Below, in pieces: positions 11,036-22,291 of a DNA stretch of 64,000 bases (positions are counted from its first letter, which is position 1; the number at the start of each line of letters is the position of its first letter). Made by a program: the position numbers and the translations under genes. Source of the DNA: Metallyticus violacea (Eukaryota; Arthropoda; Insecta; Mantodea; Metallyticidae); assembly GCA_030762175.1 (NCBI GenBank), contig CM060833.1, positions 6,761,001 through 6,825,000 of the forward strand, read 5' to 3'. The notes below the pieces were generated by a model. The model was not told the origin of the DNA, did no database searches, and worked only from the letters and a program-made list of their open reading frames with translations.

Positions 11036-11680
11036 CCCGGAAGATAGGCAAAGTGCATTTTCTATCTGGGTGGATATATTTAAGAGTCAGATAGAAATGA
11101 ACATGTTTCTGTACATTTGGGGTCGGCAGTGCCAGTTTTAATTTTGTCTGTTTTGCCAATTTTAGGATATAAAAACATTTTCTTATCTGTTTTGGATAGT
11201 TATAGATTTTCTCTGCATTTATTTGCCCATTTAAAAAACAAACACATAAATGATTTCAATATACCGGAAAAAGTTATAAAATATAAAACTTATGACATGT
11301 TCACTTCACAAAAATATCTATTGAGGTTCTTGTTGTACATTGTTTTCAAGCAGTCAAAAACTTTCTCCCCAACACATTCACTTAAGCTCTTTAAATAGCA
11401 GAACCTTTATTAGTGAAAGAAACGCACGGTTACCTCGGGCATATGAATACTTGAAATAAAGAAGATGAGGGAAGTACTGTAGTTTTGAATAGTCCTGGCG
11501 AATGAGCTTATACCGATCTGCGCGAGACAATGCTAAGAAATATGTGGTGGGGACAACTTCTCATCTGCATAAATGTAACAAACAATTGCAAGCGAGAAAG
11601 ATGAGAGCGGTACAGCTGTGCAATAAACCGTCCCTACAATGTGTTCAGTACGGAAGTAAGAGAGATACTAACCTGATTCC
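11036..11680 (+). repeat. Repeat E copy 1 (carries the empty site)
   Basis: Matches 29.16-30.14 kb in inverted orientation, from CCCGGAAGATAGGCAAAGTG at the left to AGAGAGATACTAACCTGA at the right. The first part has a 93-codon frame (11117-11398) with a weak protein-level match to the reverse frame at 29.75-30.03 kb, so an old coding function is possible, but I do not recognise it. At about 11620-11628 it reads GTGCAATAAACCGTCC without interruption, whereas the other copy has the MULE-like insertion at exactly this place. Confidence 0.75.
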
Positions 11681-11706
11681 CCTATAAACGTAAAAACAGA
11701 AACTGA

Positions 11707-11994
11707 ACTCTACCAGAAAACCATTGTGCATCTTTTGCTCATTCTCCAGGACTATTCAAAACTACTTTACTTCGTCTTGATCAACATTTCCGTGATGTCC
11801 TGAAAGGTGAATGTTCTGTTGTAACTGGTATGAGTCCTTCCGAAATAACTTGTTTTAAATATGCTCCATTCACTTCAGTTGAAGTAGAACGTTTTTTTTC
11901 CTTGATGAAAAATGTTCTCTCTGACAAGCGACTGACTATGACAGTTGATAACTTGAAGAAATATCTTGTTGTTGCCTGTAACCAAGAAAAGTAA
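11707..11994 (+). pseudogene. hAT transposase C-terminal fragment
   Basis: A 95-codon open stretch, preceded by a stop and without a family-typical start, ending in TAA. It reads FKYAPFTSVEVERFFSLMKN, then VLSDKRLTMTVDNLKKYLVV, which is the dimerisation region at the C-terminus of hAT-family transposases. The hAT catalytic residues lie upstream in the family and are absent here. It follows repeat E immediately, and repeat E carries about 35 bases resembling its beginning in antisense. Confidence 0.75.
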
Positions 11995-13020
11995 GCTTAA
12001 GTACTTTAATTGTGTGATAAAGAAATTATTAAGTACCTTAAATTGCTATTTTCATTAATAATGAGTGATATTACTGCCTGTTTTCACTTTTAATAAATTT
12101 TTATTTAATTATATTACTTTCTATTTTAAGGAAAATAATTGCATGAATTTCCGAACTCTGATAATAATTTAAAACTGTATTTTTAACTCTTTGACTACGC
12201 CTGAAATTTATGGACTGTCTCAGCACTTGAATGCCAATTGGGCAATGTTTCTTCCACAAGCAGATAACTTCAGCAATTGTTCAATGTTAATGTAAGTTTA
12301 ACCGCCATTAGATCGAGTTCTGTCCATCTGTACGCCTTTTAATGGGACAGTGCCTCCTAACGCCCTGATTACATCCACTGGCGCCAATAAAGAAGGCCGG
12401 GCGCGGATCGATACTGGCAGAGTTCCAAATCGCAAAGTTGTGAGTAAACACTCCTAGTCACAAACTTACTAGCGCGGTTTATCACAGTCCTGCCATCCAG
12501 TCGCTTCTTCTTTATTCGGTAATAACTTTATAATAATGTCTTATTCCCTTTCCAAATATTTACAGAGCAAATGGGAGCAAACAGAATCCTGAAAAATGAT
12601 CCAAAATTTTGCACTTCGATAACCCTCGCCGTCTCTGTAGAAACTGAATAAAGTGTTATGTCATGATCATTTGAAAAGTTTTTGAATTGACCCACAAATA
12701 GCAGCAGTAATTTTTTTATGAATACCCGCCATATTTAGTAGATACATTTGTGCAATGATACATGATTGGTCAAGAATCTTAGTAGCTATAGATGTATGTT
12801 GCAGTGCAGATGTGTGTATTTGGGAAAATGACAAATATCGAAGATGGTGTTATTAAGTACTTGGGGTAAAGAACGCAACAGATATGACAAACACTCTAGG
12901 GGACTGCACTATAATTTTCAACCGTTTCCAACTGGCACAATTCCGTGTAAGCTTTGAAGATATACACTCAGCATACGAACGAAATCCGTCACATTAGAAA
13001 TTAATATAGGTGCCCGACAT
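11995..13020. other. Unassigned sequence
   Basis: AT-rich with a GC-richer patch at 12300-12440. No coding or repeat signature recognised. Confidence 0.45.
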
Positions 13021-13645
13021 AGTTCTGGAGGATCGCCTTATAAGGTGTACGAAATTGCAGAAATTCTTGAGCATTTCAGAGTGAGGCGAATTTCACGCTT
13101 TGAAAGACGAATTGTGCTTGAAAAATTATCGACAACATGGGTACCGCGACGTTTGACTGAGGATAAAAAACAAACCAGAGTGCATATCTTTTCATCAAAG
13201 TTTGGCCCATTTTCAGAAAGATTTCGCTCACTTTATGCCTCGATTTTTGATCAATGATGGAGTGGATGCGCTACAAATGCCAAATGTGTGAAATCGATCG
13301 TGAAGATATTCTGGGATGCTAATTGACTATCACTGAACAGTATTGTGCTAACCTTTTGGACATTTTGAAGAATTTAAATTTATATCAACGCACAATGCTC
13401 GCCCTCATAGAGGCATTGTTGCAAAAATCAGTGAACTGGAGTAAAATTTGCAGCCACATCCGCCTAATTCCCCTGATTTGACTCTATCTGATTTACATCT
13501 GTTCTATAAACAGAAAATTCCTAGGTGGAAAGAAAATTTTCTTCGTCAGTTGAAGCGTATTTGCAGGACTTTCGGATGGGATAAACATCGCTGGACAAAG
13601 TGCATTAATGTCAAGGAAGACTATGTTGTAAAAAAAAAAAAATAA
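13021..13645 (+). pseudogene. Mariner transposase remnant (Mar-9)
   Basis: Frames in succession give YEIAEILEHFRVRRISRFER, then KLSTTWVPRRLTEDKKQTRV (the mariner linker WVPRxLT), a KSIVKIFWDAN-like stretch, and finally HPPNSPDLTLSDLHLF with the third catalytic aspartate, ending CINVKEDYVVKK. The second motif is changed: 'AHNARPH' where a HDNAxxH is expected (near 13396). Frameshifts and stops throughout. A separate mariner lineage from Mar-1. Confidence 0.75.
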
Positions 13646-14697
13646 TAATTTCAAAAAATTCTGCCGTCATTTTGTGCTTCATTCAGAGAACTTTTCAAAT
13701 TACTTTCGTATCAAGTTTTGGTTTTATATTCCGCTCATTGCCTCCGTCTATAAAACAATGCCCAAATTCGTCAGTTTGACTGTTCTTCTATTGCTGTATA
13801 ATGACAACGCCTGCCCCGATACCGCTATGAATGTACTGGATACACCAAATCATTTGGCCCCATTCACTTGTTTGCATCGTGAATGAACATTTAGTAGGCA
13901 GAGAGGAGATAATTCTTACGTATAAATTTATTATAAAATTATTTTCTCTGGGTGTATTAAACGGTGCTATCAGAAATTTTACTAGGCCAGTGTATTTGAA
14001 GTTTCATTTTGCTGAATTCCTGTAAACTTTATTTAGAGTAAATTTGCAGGCTCTTTTGTTGCGAAAACAATAACACTGGTTAGACGTGGTATATGCGACC
14101 TCGCTTTCCTTTTTATTATTTTTAATAAATACGGCAACTTTTAAAATTACACTTTAAAGTAATTACTTTTTTAAAAATGTTACAGCATGTTTTTTTCCTC
14201 CAGGTTCTAATTTCAACGAAACACTGTTTTAGAGCTGCATTATCGACAGTCTCACACCCTTCGGCGGAAAAGATATATCGCGTAACCTGGTAACAGCGAA
14301 ACTAAATAATATTTATACAGCTGGCGTGTTTCATGTTTCGGCGATCGTAATTTGTTTATTTAATATTCTCTACTTGCAGAAAACAGAGCGCCCCGCTTGG
14401 ATACATTAGCACTAATAGTCTTTATGTAAACAGTTTATTGTTAGCAGCTTTTTGTTAAATGACAGGCTAAAAATTGTTTTGCTGACATGTTTCATAATTC
14501 AATAACAACGGAAATAACATCATCACTTTGTACAACCAGAAATAACGATATTAGTAGCGACACCGCGCCCTAATTTTCTGCGATAGGGGTGTTGCTGCCA
14601 CACAATCAGTACTTTGTCGCATCTCTCTAGACTTGACTTTCACGCGAATCATAAACCACGAGGAACGTTTTAACAAGTAGGTTTTTAATTTGGATGA
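13646..14697. other. Unassigned AT-rich sequence
   Basis: Two short plus-strand frames (13674-13886 and 13831-14025) have no recognisable domain. No repeat ends seen. Confidence 0.45.
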
Positions 14698-14854
14698 ATG
14701 GTGGGTGTTTAACGCCCGTTTTTACTACTGAGACACCACAGGCGGTGGACACTGTTGATATATGAGATGGGATTTTTTTTAAGGAAGAAAACGTTCCAGG
14801 CTTAAGTTTAGATGCATCCCCGGCATTTGCCATTCTCGGCCATCCGTGGCGGTC
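14698..14854 (-). mobile_element. SINE B copy, internally deleted
   Basis: Retains the distal body (TTTTTACTACTGAGACACC, CGTTCCAGGCTTAAGTTTAG) but jumps from CATTTGCCATT to the outer end of the head (CTCGGCCATCCGTGGCGG), losing the B box. Confidence 0.8.
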
Positions 14855-14984
14855 GATTTTTAATTGAATCACACATTTCCTTGTTGATTACATTGTTCAT
14901 CATGGTACATCAGAGGAAAACTGAACAGCAAATCCAGCGCAATTTCTTTATCCTGTTTCAAATATGCGGAAATGGTCATAATGT

Positions 14985-15860
14985 TTTTTGACAACACACT
15001 TTTACTCATCCCCATAATTTTGATGGTGTTTCTCAAAGTAGACGCTGTTGGATGCAATGCACCTGTCGCAGCGTTCCAAAAACATACTGGAAATCAGCTT
15101 TGTACTGCTTCTGATGATGGAAATGCTCCCACAAAGATGTTTTTTTTTTAATTTAGGGAAAATGAAAAACTACATGGGGCTAAATCTGGACTATAGGGAG
15201 AGTGAGGAACACACTTCATATTTGTTTATGTGAGATTTTCGGCAACAATATTTATAATGTGCGGCCTACATTTTTGTGGTGCTGTATCAAACATGTTTAA
15301 CATCTCTCAGTTATAGTTGTGTCTGAGATGACATCTTTCGCAGTAGCAGCAACCACTGTGTGTGTGTGTGAGAGAGAGAGTATTTCTACACGCAGCTTTG
15401 CTGTTTGCCCTTAGGATCGAAATGAAAAAGCCAAGTATTATCAGCAGTGAAAGAAACTAAGGTATCATGTTAAATTGCATCCAGAGAAATTTTCAAAATT
15501 TCTGAAAGTGTTCATAATTTTATTCCACGATCCACTTTCTAAATGGCAGCGGCGGTGATTTTTTTTCCCTCCCACAAACTAAAGCTTTGAGTCCACCTTC
15601 CTTTGAAAATGTTTCCTCTCTTCTTTAAAAATTTTAAACCATTTTCGAGACGTGCTATAGGGAAGAATAAGCTCTCCATAGGCTTAGCTGAAGATTTGCT
15701 GAAATGAAAAAAGAATATCACAGAAGCATATTGTTCTTTGCGTCTCTATTTTACTGTAGGCGGAACTGAACACGTCTCAACTTGCATACTTCTCACAAGC
15801 GGGAATCTGAAGTGAAATAGTGAAGCAAGCACCACGTATACGTGACTTATTAGGCTAACG
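14985..15860 (-). mobile_element. Mar-2 mariner, longest copy, heavily decayed
   Basis: Reading right to left: the 5' region with CAACTTGAGACGTGTTCAG in reverse at about 15770, then a decayed N-terminal region. At about 15460-15400 the translation VSFTADNTWLFHFDPKGKQQ corresponds to the first catalytic motif (the family GDE is changed). Near 15190 'SPYSPDLAPCSFFIF' can be pieced together over a frameshift, with serine where the third aspartate should be. Near 15065 is the terminal ERCDRCIAS. It joins the two sets of Mar-2 fragments seen elsewhere into one family. Confidence 0.72.
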
Positions 15861-15944
15861 ATATATTGTAAAATTAAATTTTAGGGTGAGGAATTAATTA
15901 AATTTGAAAAGTGTTGACATATTTGAAGGATATGGACGTAGTCT

Positions 15945-16790
15945 CAAGAAAACTCCATCATGCAGGAGCGGCGTAAATTAAGCGAATTCCTCAGCAAGTC
16001 GAATTTGTTAAGGTCATTCTGGAGCGTTAGAGCACTTTTTGAATTTCGGTTTTCTAATATACCCCTACTCCTAATGCCTCGATTTTCCTAATTTTCAGAA
16101 ACAAAATTTCTTGTTTTATTTCAATGGTATATACTGATTTTCGTTGCGAAAAAACAAATATTGGTGTCACTGGAGAGATTTTAAAATGTTTGGTTTCAGG
16201 TAAACCCCCCTCCTAATAGTTTAATTCCACTGATTTTTAGCATATATTTTTATTATTTTGTTTCTATTACATATACGCAGTTTAGTTGGAAAGAAACTAA
16301 AATTACGGCCGCCAGAGTGATTTTTAAATTTTCGCTTTAACCCCCACACCTTAAATTTCGGATTTCAGTTGTAATACCCTTCCTAATGGTCCGATTTTCA
16401 GAAACTATTTTTCTTATTTTATTTAAATGTTATGTACAGCGTTTCGTTGCGAAAAAATAACATTGGTACGCTAGAGCGATTTTTAAATTTTGGGTTTCAG
16501 ATAAACCCCCACTCTTAATGGTCTAATTTCGCTGATTTTCGGAAACTATTTTTATTAATCTATCTTAATGGCAAATACCGAGTTTTGTTGAGAAAAAGCA
16601 AAAATTGCAGCCGTTAGGGTACTTTTAAATTTTTCTTTTCGGTTAAACCCTGCCCCCAATAGTTAAATTTTGCTGGTTAACAAACTCGATTATCCACTTG
16701 TTAATTGATTATTATGTGTCGAGTTTTGTTGAGAAAAAAGCAAAAGTGCGGCCGCTAGAGCGATAAAAAACACACATGTTAATATATAAT
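15945..16790 (+). repeat. Array H copy 1: ~145-bp tandem repeats after a conserved lead motif
   Basis: The lead motif ATGCAGGAGCGGCGTAAATT followed by AAGCGAATTCCTCAGCAAG sits at about 15958-16000. It is followed by five to six diverged units of about 140-157 bp. Each unit carries TAGAGCGATTTTTAAATTTT, a TAAACCCCCACTCCTAAT-type stretch, and CGAGTTTTGTTGCGAAAAAA. Related units recur inverted at 53.2-54.0 kb. The architecture, a unique lead followed by a tandem core, resembles Helentron-derived HINE or pearl elements; this is inference only. Confidence 0.75.
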
Positions 16791-17314
16791 TTTTTTCGTA
16801 GTTATTTTTTGGTGCTTAGAAAATAGAATCGATTCATTCCTTCGGAATTCGCTAACAAGCACTGAAAAGTATGTCGGTATCTAAGCAACTAGTAAATTCA
16901 CCAGAATTCCCCAAATTTGCAATGTAGATTTTATCTCAGTGTTTTGTCGTGACAAAGGAAGGGTATCCGGTAGCACATGTTCCGAATGACTAAATGCGTT
17001 ACGTGTCAATGACCGGCGCATTTTTCACCTCATTGCTTTACAAAGTGACTTGTTTGTCATGGGGAACTAATCCGCATATCATTAATATCAATCAACTGCA
17101 CTTGTGGAATTCAATATGAAGGAATGCAAATATGAAACTGAGGTTTTAGTACTTTATAAAAAAAAATCTTCCTTAAACTTTATTAAAAATAGTGTGACAT
17201 GGAATATTTTAAAAAATAACGTTTTGTTTTTCTCAATTTTTAATAAGAATTCATGTAAGAGAAACTTCATATATTCGTGAAGGGGAAAATTTCGTATTAC
17301 TGCCTAGTCATTAT

Positions 17315-17562
17315 CCAGGTTTACACATTTTCCTTGCGTTTCTCGACCCTCTGAATACAGTTATTGTAAAAGTCTGCAGATTGAGCCTTAAACCGCTCTT
17401 CCACTACAGCAATGAAGTCATTTATTATCAAATTGGTGACACAGCAACGGATTTTTCATTTCTGGGGAAAGAAAAAGTAGTCACTTGGTGCGAAATTTGG
17501 ACAGTAAGGCGGATGCTGCAAGATCTCAAAGCCACAAGAATTTGTCCAGCACTATTACCTTC
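17315..17562 (-). pseudogene. Mariner transposase C-terminal fragment (Mar-13)
   Basis: Reverse translation from about 17545 downward gives LQHPPYCPNFAPSDYFFF, the third catalytic motif with its aspartate retained. It continues with IAAVEER-like FIAVVEERFKAQSADFYNNC and IQRVEKR, the usual mariner tail. One stop lies after FFFPQK. No N-terminal half or terminal repeats are visible. Confidence 0.7.
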
Positions 17563-17711
17563 AAATCAGAAACTTTATCACCTTATCTAACCTAACCTCA
17601 ATCTTCTCCATGTTACACTTTAGTCACTTTTGGCACAAACTAAACAAAATAAATAAAAATAAAATAACTTGAAGCACTACATTCAGAAGATATCATTTTA
17701 ATATATAGTAC

Positions 17712-18967
17712 CATTTTCTAGATATGATAAAGACAAAACCTGTATTTTACTTTTCAATATAGTTATCCTTTATTGCAATACATTTCTCACATGTTTGATT
17801 TAACATTTCAACCTCCCCCCCAAAACAGTCAGAAATCTTGTCTGCTAAATGGACATAAACAGCATCCATCACTTCTTTGTCACACTTAAATGTCCTTCCT
17901 CGAAGACTCTTCTTGAGTTTTGAGAAGAAGAAACAGTCACTGGAAGCTAGATCTGGGCTGTATGGTGTATGATCGATCTCCTTGAAGCCACATTTCTTCA
18001 CAGCTTCCTTTGTAACAAGAGCTGTGTGCACAAGCGCGTTGTTGTGAAGAAGGCGCACACCACCACTCAGCTCTCCTCGCCTTTTCTCTTTGACTGAAGC
18101 ATGTAGTCTGTGCAGTAGGCCAGCATAGTACTCCCCATTTACTGTAGTGTTCCTCTCCTTGAAGTCAATGAAGAGTATTCCGTCATAGTCCCAAAAGATT
18201 GTGTCCATGATCTTCTTGGTTGACTGAGTAACCTTCGCCTTTAGAGGCGGTGCTTCGCCAGGTTTACATATGCCACTCCATTGATTCTCTTTTGGACATG
18301 AGATCATAGTAGATGATCATAGTTTCATCTCCGGTAACAATGGTTTGCAGAACTTCTCTCTCGTTGCCACTACAGAACTCCAAAAATGCCTGACAACAAA
18401 TGACTCGTTGCTGCTTTTGGACTGAGGAAAGAAGTCTAGACACCCATCTTGCACTAACCTTATTCATGTTTAAATGTTCATGAATAATTCGGAGGTCTGT
18501 TAATTTAGAAAGGCCCAACTTTGCTGCTATTTCTGTAACTTTGAGCCACCGGTCTTCCATAGTTTCTCCTTCCACAAGAGCGAAGATTTCATGTTCAAGG
18601 GCAGACCTGCACGCTCTTCGTCTTCAATGCTTTATCGACTCATTCGAAAAAGTTTGGCCCATTCTTTTACGGTAGAATATGAGGGGGATGCTTCCCCATA
18701 TACACCGTCCAATCGCTGTTTAATTTCATTTGGAGTAGGTCCTTCTTTTGTGAAGAACTTAATAACAGTTCGACACTCCATTTTGAACATATCACAATAT
18801 TTTACACAAAGCCTTCTTTATACAAATATATCTGTACAACTAAACACAGCGGAGCGGAAGTTACAGCTGCGATTTTTTACTTAACGGTTAAGGTATGACA
18901 CCAGATAAGGTTTTGTAAGGGCGATAATCATCATCGGTGAGGCCGGAAACTTATGGACCTACCCTCG
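17712..18967 (-). mobile_element. Mar-1 mariner copy 3, one end lost
   Basis: The right end is complete (GGCCGGAAACTTATGGACC, TACCCTCG, then TA at 18968-18969). The left end lacks the inverted repeat: homology to copy 1 begins only at CATTTTCTAGATATGATAAA. With one terminal repeat missing it should not be mobilised. The internal transposase is the longest uninterrupted one of the family (186 codons, 17747-18307). Confidence 0.92.
17747..18800 (-). pseudogene. Mariner transposase pseudogene (Mar-1 copy 3)
   Basis: The N-terminal domain region lies near 18790-18590 and is frameshifted. A frame from 18575 to 18264 carries VTEIAAKLGLSKLTDLRIIH and WVSRLLSSVQKQQR, then TGDETMIIYYD with the first aspartate intact. 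The next frame, 18307-17747, holds LLHNNALVHTALVTKEAV, where the second catalytic aspartate has become asparagine, and SPDLASSDCFFFSKL with the third kept. So this copy and copy 1 have lost different catalytic residues. Confidence 0.92.
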
Positions 18968-19479
18968 TATTTCGCTATTTTTATGTAATATGGAATAATT
19001 CCATTATTATATTTTAACAGTAAATAAAACTTTTTATGATTCATTCTTGTTAAAAATTAATTTTAAACTCCCTCAGTCATAATTAGTTTATGCGGGATCG
19101 AATGATAGGTTGGTAACTCTTAGTTTATAACTGCTTTCCCTCTACTTCTATGCAATTGTCAAATGCAGCGGAACGGCGCGGTATCTTATTAGAATTATAG
19201 AGAAAGAGGTCTTAAAAATTATTAAACATCAAGAATTCATTTCAAAAGTTACTGAGGTGAGTATATATAGAAAAAAAGAATAACTGAACTGAAATACAAA
19301 CAGATTTGAGGATTAGCCATGAATTGTTATTATATTTTTTAATGTTACACGTAATTGACCTCTACTACAACTGCACAAACTTAGAAACTATAATTTCTCC
19401 AATAGTGTTCCTATCTGTTTCAAGTCCTACCTTAGTGGGTGTCAGCTAATGGTTGTTTTTCCTGCTGGCGCCTCATTAA
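18968..19479. other. Unassigned AT-rich sequence
   Basis: No coding, SINE or inverted-repeat signature recognised. Confidence 0.45.
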
Positions 19480-20145
19480 GGCTTGATTCCCGAGGGTCCA
19501 GTACTCATACCACTACTTTTTTATGCTAACATCAATGACATTGCTAAAGATATAAAACACTCCAATTACCATCTATATACTGACGTCTTTACAACTATAC
19601 AACTGTCCATGACGCCGTGACTGTAACAAATGAAGATCTAGCTCCTTTTATACTAAAACTGAATCTACTGAAATAGCAGGCTATAGTCGTGGGACATAAA
19701 CGTGCATTATGTAAAAGTGCCGCCTATCATGATAAACAACAATGTAATTAGTTATACCACAGCACGGAAAAAACCTACGTGTTTAAATAGACTCCGATCT
19801 AGAATGGCACAGTCAGGTAACCCACACATACAATAAAATATTTTGTTTGATTCACACATTAAAACATGTAACAAAAGATCTACCTCCCATAAAGAATCTC
19901 ATTCAAGCGTTTGTTATGCCTCACTTGATGTGTTGTACTCTAATCTGAATATCAACGTTCATAATGCCTGTGTTCGTTTCGTCTACAACACTCGTAAATT
20001 TGTTCAAGTGTCATCAACTGTCATGGCTACCTCTAAAAGAACGCAGAACTTTCCATTTCCTTACGCTCCTGTTCAAAATCATACATCTTCTCTAAAGAGT
20101 TTTAAAATAAAAGGACAAATTAATTCATATAAATTGTATTTATAA
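19480..20145 (+). pseudogene. Non-LTR retrotransposon reverse transcriptase fragment
   Basis: The frame starting near 19497 reads GPVLIPLLFYANINDIAKDI then HSNYHLYTDVFTTIQLS. This matches the reverse-transcriptase pattern QGSxLGPLLF...INDI and the catalytic YADD box, here YTDV, so the second metal-binding aspartate is lost. After broken frames, 19843-20145 gives DVLYSNLNINVHNACVRFVYNTRKFVQVSS (in two pieces: DVLYSNLNINV and NACVRFVYNTRKF), the conserved thumb-like tail of jockey/CR1-type LINEs. It would copy its own RNA into DNA. No endonuclease domain is present. Confidence 0.75.
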
Positions 20146-20149
20146 CGAT

Positions 20150-20714
20150 ACATATGTTTTATATTTAACAAAAGTATCGTCGTGAAGATAGCAAATATGA
20201 AATATTAATGTAATATGTGAGAATTATATTTGTATGTAAGAGCGCTCTGTAATAACTTTCAGAAAACGTTTACGTTACATGTTAATAACATTTAAATTAA
20301 ATTTCAAAGCCACTGAAAATCGATGTAACTTTCGATTGTTTTTATTTACTTAGTACATTGCAATTGTTTTTAAATAGTAACATGTTTTTGTTTTATTGAA
20401 ACATAATGAACATCATCATCTTAAATGCGCAATATAACTCGAAAATTTCTGTTTATTTTTCTCTATTTTAGTGAATGTAAAGATGATATCAAGGGCTCAG
20501 TTTTTAAACATGGCTACCTTTAAAAATATTTTAAAATACTCGCACAGTATAGCTTTGTCTATTAGTGGTCATATATTTCATTTAATTGATAATAAACTAT
20601 TAATTTTTGTAGTTTAATGTCTATAATAATAATTATAGTAAAGCTATAAATTTCATTTCATTAATTAATAAGACCTAATTTGAATTTCATATTATTTTTT
20701 AAAGTTAATCTGCT
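20150..20714. other. Unassigned AT-rich sequence
   Basis: Very AT-rich, no feature seen. Confidence 0.45.
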
Positions 20715-20770
20715 AGGTGAGGAATTCGCTTAGTATACGCAATTCCTGCATGGCAGACTTTTAATAGGAG
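20715..20770 (-). repeat. Lead motif of array H, isolated copy
   Basis: Reverse strand reads ATGCAGGAATTGCGTATACT then AAGCGAATTCCTCACC. It is closely similar to the motif leading array H at 15.96 kb and to 28.68 kb, but with no tandem units attached. Confidence 0.6.
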
Positions 20771-20864
20771 GTGTGTTACCTATTAGTGTTATTTGCATAA
20801 ATAAGCTAAAATTGAAGAAGAATATTGCAGTAATGATATAAAAACTTGTCATGCTTATCCCCAG

Positions 20865-20950
20865 CTCGAAATAAACTGCTGCTCTCCATGAAGAGGATTC
20901 GAGAGCCTTTCAGTTGCCAAGGTGAAGCGGCGAGGAGAGTGTCTGACCAG
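20865..20950 (+). other. Possible orphan exon, weak
   Basis: An 86-base segment is bounded by a pyrimidine-containing CTTATCCCCAG acceptor and a CAG|GTAACA donor. One frame is fully open and contains MKRIREPFSCQGEAARRVSD. No homology is recognised and no partner exon was found, so this may be chance. Confidence 0.2.
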
Positions 20951-21988
20951 GTAACAAATATTGTTACGTAAACTGGACAGTGTTGATTCTGTTAAGCATA
21001 ACGCACTTACCGTAATGACGTCACTCGGTAAGCTGTTTAATGTAATGAAAACGATTCTCTAGGCAGGAGTTTATCATCAAGGTAGTGCCTGTGGTGTTAA
21101 CGTTTTAGTTTGTTACGAAGAAATTTGATACTTGTATTTTACTCTAAACAAATTCATACAACGGAGCCACTTCTCCAAGGAATTTGAGCCCTTAAAAGGG
21201 CCCCTTCTACACCAAAACTTTCCAAATCACAAGCCACTTTAACACCGCACAGAGCACCAACCCAACTCGCCTAGTACTTTAGAACCAACAGAATTAAACG
21301 GGCGAGGCCAAATTCATTGAAAGGAAATATATGTACATACCAGCATTCGCTTAAGCGACCAGGAAAAGCCGAAAAAAATGCATTTCCTAAATGCAATTGC
21401 CAAGCACTACCTTCTGATCCTCCCCGTTGCTTATTAACGGATTTCGACTGGACTGGTCTAAAGTCTATAATTTTGTGATCACTTTAAATAGTCGCTATTT
21501 TAAACAGTTCCTAGTTAGGTTAGGCTCTCAACTTGATTAAGAACCTTAAGGTTTCATGAATAAAGGGTAACTCGCAGACACCCTTTCTCATTATCCGATG
21601 AGTCCAGGGCAATGTTCCACTTTTGCGGACCACAGACTAGTTTTCGCTTATATTTTATGATCTGGTAAGGAAGAGTGTAACCCTGCCTATTAAATAAATT
21701 ACCTATATTTATGAAAAAGATAAAGATGAATTGAAGAATGCTAGAGGAATGGGAGAATCGCAGTATAAAGATAAGTTTTTAATTCCTTGACCACAGTCCT
21801 CCTTTAAATGCCACTGACTGTGGCGCACAGGTCAAAATCAATTCGTAGGGCGCTGGACTGATACTAGTAGGCGCTAGATGGCGGTTGTAAACAGTGTGTG
21901 TAGCGAAAGGACAGTGTTCGTTTGTTGTCAAGTAGAGAAAGACGTGGACAAGATGGACTGAATCTAGAGGCGTCAAAACTTTAGAAAT
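20951..21988. other. Unassigned, unique-looking sequence
   Basis: No transposon or SINE signature recognised. Short frames only. Confidence 0.4.
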
Positions 21989-22215
21989 TCATCTCCTAAA
22001 CCCAAGACCGCGGGTTCGAACCCGGCCAGGATTGATGTATTTTTTGGGTGTATAAAGACTAAGTATGGCTTCCTTCGGAAAGGAAGTAAAGCCGTTACGA
22101 CAAAGAACCTCAAGCCTGAAAATAGAGGCCTCTGAGCAAAATTTGTCAGTCTTTTCTCACGGTGAATTGAATGGATCGCTGATGACCTGAGATGTTAAAG
22201 AGCGTCCGTAAATAA
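21989..22215 (+). mobile_element. SINE A copy, head truncated
   Basis: Begins inside the tRNA-like head at CATCTCCTAAACCCAAGACC, keeps the B box GGTTCGAACCC, the body and the tail hairpin (GGATCGCT...AGCGTCC). About 30 bases are missing at the 5' end and a stretch after AAGCCGT is deleted. Confidence 0.88.
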
Positions 22216-22291
22216 ACAGAATCAATAGAAATGCATAGACGTTGTAACGGCGGTATGTGGTCAAGAATCTCCTGTCCAAAACTAGGACAAT

